From Chloroflexota bacterium (GTDB lineage Bacteria > Chloroflexota > Dehalococcoidia > SAR202 > UBA11138): a DNA stretch of 7,792 nucleotides. The position numbers and the translations under genes were made by a program. How positions within the stretch are numbered: position 1 is the stretch's first letter; the number at the start of each line of letters is the position of its first letter. The notes under the pieces are model-generated. The model was not told where the DNA came from. It saw nothing but the letters and a program-made list of their open reading frames with translations, and did not search any database. The stretch is taken from positions 1-7,792 of the forward strand of contig JADFQF010000056.1 of assembly GCA_022561955.1 (NCBI GenBank), read 5' to 3'. Below, piece by piece: positions 5,703 to 7,792 of the stretch.

Positions 5703-6950
5703 ATGTCTGAAAGTAGACCCGGCGCGCTACAGGGCATAAAGGTCATCGACTGGACGATATGGCAGTTTGGCCCCATCGCGTCCACGATGCTCGGCGACCT
5801 TGGTGCGGATGTCATCAAAGTCGAATCGCTGGACGGCGACCCCGGGCGCACGGTGTTCGCCGCGGGCGGCGTGGACCGTAGCCTCGCCGGCGGTCGAAAC
5901 GCCTACTTCGAGGCCAACCAGCGCAACAAGCGCAGCATCGCCCTGGACCTCAAGCAGCCGGAAGGCGTCGAGGTCGTACACAAGCTCACGGGCGACGCCG
6001 ACGTGTTCGTTCAGAATTTTCGAAAGGGCGTGGCGGAGCGGCTAGGTCTGGGCTACGAGAAGATCAGGGAAATCAACCCCATGATAATCTACGGCTCGGG
6101 TTCCGGCTATGGACTCGAAGGCCCCGACTCCCACCTGCCCGCACTGGACTCGGCGGCGCAGGCTCGAAGCGGCCTCATGTACGCGACGGGTCCCGACGGA
6201 GCCGAGCCTTACCCGGTCCAGGGCGTCATCGGCGACCAGATTGGCGGCATAACGCTGGGTTGGGGCATACTGGCGGCGCTGGTGGCGCGAACACTGCACG
6301 GCGTGGGCCAGAGGGTGGATACCTCGCACCTCAGCAGCTCGATGTGGCTGCAGGGCCTGGCCGTGAGCATGGGCCTGCTGACGGAGCACAAACCCAAGTC
6401 GGAGATCAATCTCAGCGCCAGCATCGGGCGCAGCGACGCTTACAACCCGCTGGCGAATTTTTACCTGTGCAAGGGCGGTCGCTGGATCATGCTCGCTAAC
6501 TTCCAGGCCGACCGCTACTGGTCTTCGTTCGCACGGGCCGTCGGTATCGAAGAGCTTGTGGACGACCCTCGCTTCGTGGACACCTACGCCAGGGGAGACA
6601 ACAGGCACGAGCTCATACGTATTCTGGACGGTAAATTCGCGGACAAGACCTACGAGGAGTGGGAGTCGATTCTTAACGAGTCCGGCGACTTCATCTTCTC
6701 TCCGGTAAGGCACCTGTCGGAGCTGAAGGACGACCCTCAGGTGATCGCCAACGGCTACATCGCCGAGGTCGAGCATCCTGTTCTTGGCCACGTCAAGCTG
6801 GCCGACCACCCGATTCGATACAGCGAGACGCCCCACAGCATCCGCAGCGTCGCGCCCGAGCTGGGCCAGCACACTGAGGAAGTGCTGCTGGAGCTCGGGT
6901 ACTCCTGGGAGGACATCGGGTCGCTGCAGGAAAAGGGCGTGATCCTGTGA
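5703..6950 (+). CDS. Class III (CaiB/BaiF family) CoA-transferase
   Basis: This 415-residue protein is a complete family III CoA-transferase, moving CoA between carboxylic acids through an aspartyl-CoA thioester intermediate. The N-terminal half shows GIKVIDWTIWQFGPIAS (11-27), the LGDLGADVIKVES-like block (30-42), NQRNKRSIALDLK (72-84) and DVFVQNFRKGVAERLGLGYE (100-119). The predicted nucleophile is Asp149 in LPALDSAAQARSGL. The C-terminus has the usual GHVKLADHP and LGQHTEEVLLELGY elements. An in-frame TAA directly before the ATG at 5703 means the protein cannot start earlier; the ribosome site is weak (GAG about 8 nt upstream). The donor and acceptor are unknown. With the neighbouring aldolase and PEP-mutase-family enzyme it could activate an organic acid for degradation, but that is inferred. 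It is followed by a 345-bp gap, so it is probably last in the unit. Confidence 0.95.
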   Translation: MSESRPGALQGIKVIDWTIWQFGPIASTMLGDLGADVIKVESLDGDPGRTVFAAGGVDRSLAGGRNAYFEANQRNKRSIALDLKQPEGVEVVHKLTGDADVFVQNFRKGVAERLGLGYEKIREINPMIIYGSGSGYGLEGPDSHLPALDSAAQARSGLMYATGPDGAEPYPVQGVIGDQIGGITLGWGILAALVARTLHGVGQRVDTSHLSSSMWLQGLAVSMGLLTEHKPKSEINLSASIGRSDAYNPLANFYLCKGGRWIMLANFQADRYWSSFARAVGIEELVDDPRFVDTYARGDNRHELIRILDGKFADKTYEEWESILNESGDFIFSPVRHLSELKDDPQVIANGYIAEVEHPVLGHVKLADHPIRYSETPHSIRSVAPELGQHTEEVLLELGYSWEDIGSLQEKGVIL

Positions 6951-6962
6951 TTCGCCGCCCTC

Positions 6963-7117
6963 TGTCATTCTGGGTGAAGCGCAGCGGAATGAGGAATCTA
7001 AGGCGACGCAGATATAACATTGAGTCGGTTATTCCACACTGTAATACACTAACTCCGGAGTAGTGCGTGTAATGGATATGATGCGCCCTAGATTCTTCGC
7101 TTCGGCTCAGAATGACA
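6963..7117. mobile_element. MITE-like palindromic element, about 155 bp
   Basis: The left arm (6963-7000) runs from TGTCATTCTG to GAATCTA. The right arm (7089-7117) is the same sequence inverted, from TAGATTC to CAGAATGACA. The arms differ in length and inner sequence but share both ends. They enclose about 88 bp of AT-richer sequence with no coding potential. This fits a miniature inverted-repeat element or a REP-type bulged palindrome; I recall similar TGTCATTCTGAGCG...GAATCT repeats dispersed in environmental bacterial genomes. No clear target-site duplication is seen, so mobility is unproven. Confidence 0.6.
7047..7065. repeat. Short palindrome inside the repeat element
   Basis: CACTA-A-CTCC pairs with GGAGTAGTG with one bulged A, around a central CTCCGGAG. 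It sits within the linker of the palindromic element. No T-run follows, so it is not a good intrinsic terminator; a role is not evident. Confidence 0.35.
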
Positions 7118-7208
7118 ACTTGCGTGCCACCCTCTGTCATTCCGAGAAGTGTAACGACGAGGAATCTAGAGTGTTGGGTATCGCGACAGTAGATTTAATG
7201 GATATGAT
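7070..7208. repeat. 13-bp direct repeat pair
   Basis: TAATGGATATGAT occurs exactly at 7070-7082 and 7196-7208. In the first element it precedes the right arm by 6 bp. The second copy follows the third arm by 27 bp. This supports the second stretch being a decayed copy of the same element that has lost its right arm. Confidence 0.65.
7135..7168 (+). repeat. Third arm of the TGTCATTC...GAATCTA repeat
   Basis: This arm begins TGTCATTCCGAG and ends GAGGAATCTA, in the same orientation as the arm at 6963. The shared sequence extends leftward (CCCTCTGTCATT at 6958-6969 and 7130-7141). It faces the inverted arm at 7089-7117 across 17 bp, so 7089-7168 is itself a large imperfect palindrome. It probably marks the left end of a second, truncated element. 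Confidence 0.6.
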
Positions 7209-7229
7209 CCGACAGAAGCCGATGGGCGA

Positions 7230-7258
7230 TTGACAGAGTATTGGGCGTAGCCTAGCCT
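7230..7258 (+). promoter_or_regulatory. Possible promoter for the epimerase gene
   Basis: A perfect TTGACA at 7230-7235 is followed after 17 nt by TAGCCT (7253-7258), which matches TATAAT at only three positions. It lies about 40 nt before the epimerase start. The -10 is poor, so this is tentative. Confidence 0.25.
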
Positions 7259-7295
7259 GAAGACAGCACTGCTCAACGGAGGTCCGGCCACTCAG

Positions 7296-7792
7296 ATGAC
7301 GATTCTTGTCACAGGCTGCGCGGGATTCATCGCATCCAACGTCTGCCGCCTTCTGCTCGACGACGGCGAGTCTGTAGTGGGCGTGGACAACCTCAACGAC
7401 GCCTACGACGTGCGCATCAAGCACTGGCGAATGGCGCCGCTGACCGCCCACGCCAACTTCCGCTTCTACCAGCGCGACATTTCGGACCTAGGGGGCATAA
7501 AGTCGGTCTTCGTCAATCAGAAGACAGGCGAAGACGCCCCGTTCACCAGCGTCATCAACCTTGGGGCAAGGGCAGGCGTACGCTACAGCGTCCAGGACCC
7601 ATGGGTGTACTTGCAGGCGAATACCCTGGGCACTCTGAATCTGCTGGAGCTTTGCAAGGACTTTGGCGTAAAGAAGTTTGTGCTGTCTTCCACCTCCAGC
7701 GTTTACGGTGACGACACGCCTCAGCCTTTCAAGGAAGACAGCAACACCAACAGGCCGCTGTCCCCGTACGCTGCCACTAAGAAGTCCGCCGA
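7296..7792 (+). CDS. NAD-dependent sugar epimerase, UDP-glucuronate 4-epimerase-like, cut by right edge
   Basis: From the ATG at 7296 the frame stays open for 165 codons to the window end. The protein is an extended short-chain dehydrogenase of the NAD-dependent epimerase/dehydratase family. Visible elements are the nucleotide-binding loop TGCAGFIAS (6-14; the third glycine of GxxGxxG is alanine), Asp31 of VDNLNDAYDVR (30-40), LGARAGVRYS (89-98), the SSTSSVYG active-site strand (131-138) and the Y158/K162 pair in SPYAATKK. The DNLNDAYDVR and AGVRYSVQDP segments point to UDP-glucuronate 4-epimerases, which supply UDP-galacturonate for surface polysaccharides, rather than GalE. The start is supported by ACGGAGGT at 7276-7283, though the 12-nt spacer is long. 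It is separated from the catabolic genes by the repeat region and probably belongs to another unit, perhaps envelope polysaccharide synthesis. Its C-terminal half lies outside. Confidence 0.9.
   Translation, partial: MTILVTGCAGFIASNVCRLLLDDGESVVGVDNLNDAYDVRIKHWRMAPLTAHANFRFYQRDISDLGGIKSVFVNQKTGEDAPFTSVINLGARAGVRYSVQDPWVYLQANTLGTLNLLELCKDFGVKKFVLSSTSSVYGDDTPQPFKEDSNTNRPLSPYAATKKSA

Larger units (their letters stand above)
6951..7295. other. 345-bp repeat-rich intergenic region without a supported gene
   Basis: No protein gene with a ribosome site or family match is seen here on either strand. The stretch holds three arms of a TGTCATTC...GAATCTA repeat, a 13-bp direct repeat, a small palindrome and a possible promoter for the epimerase gene. 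Base composition is visibly more AT-rich than in the flanking genes. Confidence 0.7.

Noticed and set aside
6963..7168. A CRISPR array from the repeated TGTCATTC arms
   Set aside because: The arms alternate in orientation, vary in length and sequence, and have unequal spacing, unlike CRISPR repeats.
7137..7451. A minus-strand open frame overlapping the epimerase start
   Set aside because: It overlaps the N-terminal Rossmann region of a clear epimerase, and its own product shows no known domain.

Overview
The window looks like a piece of a GC-rich bacterial chromosome from an environmental, probably heterotrophic lineage. It holds seven complete protein genes, two genes cut by the window edges, and two repeat-bearing intergenic regions. 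The gene mix (two luciferase-like flavin oxidoreductases, a class III CoA-transferase, an aldolase, a PEP-mutase/isocitrate-lyase-type enzyme and a carboxymuconolactone-decarboxylase-like protein), together with dispersed repeats of the TGTCATTC...GAATCTA type, reminds me of marine or soil Chloroflexota such as the SAR202/Dehalococcoidia group. That placement is an inference from gene content; no marker gene is present.

Layout: the left edge (1-106, minus strand) is the start of a DUF433 (VapB5-like antitoxin) gene running off the window. Next is a minus-strand MsnO8-type flavin oxidoreductase (172-1206). A roughly 200-bp divergent region with TATAAT boxes in both directions separates it from a second, different luciferase-like oxidoreductase (1406-2548, plus). 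All later genes are on the plus strand: a Nudix hydrolase with a NUDT6-like N-terminal domain (2616-3377), an HpcH/HpaI aldolase (3447-4172), an oxaloacetate-decarboxylase-like PEP mutase/isocitrate lyase family enzyme (4369-5229), a cysteine-free carboxymuconolactone-decarboxylase-like protein (5257-5631), a CaiB/BaiF CoA-transferase (5703-6950) and, after a 345-bp repeat-rich gap, the first 165 codons of a UDP-glucuronate-4-epimerase-like sugar epimerase (7296-7792).

The genes from 1406 to 6950 could form a small catabolic block: oxidation by the flavin enzyme, CoA activation by the CoA-transferase, aldol cleavage by the HpcH/HpaI enzyme, and processing of an oxaloacetate-like product by the PEP-mutase-family enzyme. 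The substrate cannot be read from the sequence. The gap at 4173-4368 divides the block and may begin a second transcription unit.

The most notable non-coding signals are two. At 4209-4325 two gap-free diverged copies of a 49-nt unit each end in a hairpin, and the stem shows two compensatory base-pair changes between copies. At 6963-7168 there are three arms of a palindromic repeat, two of them bounding a 155-bp MITE-like element. I found no convincing new biological system; the window is mostly ordinary accessory metabolism with interesting repeats.
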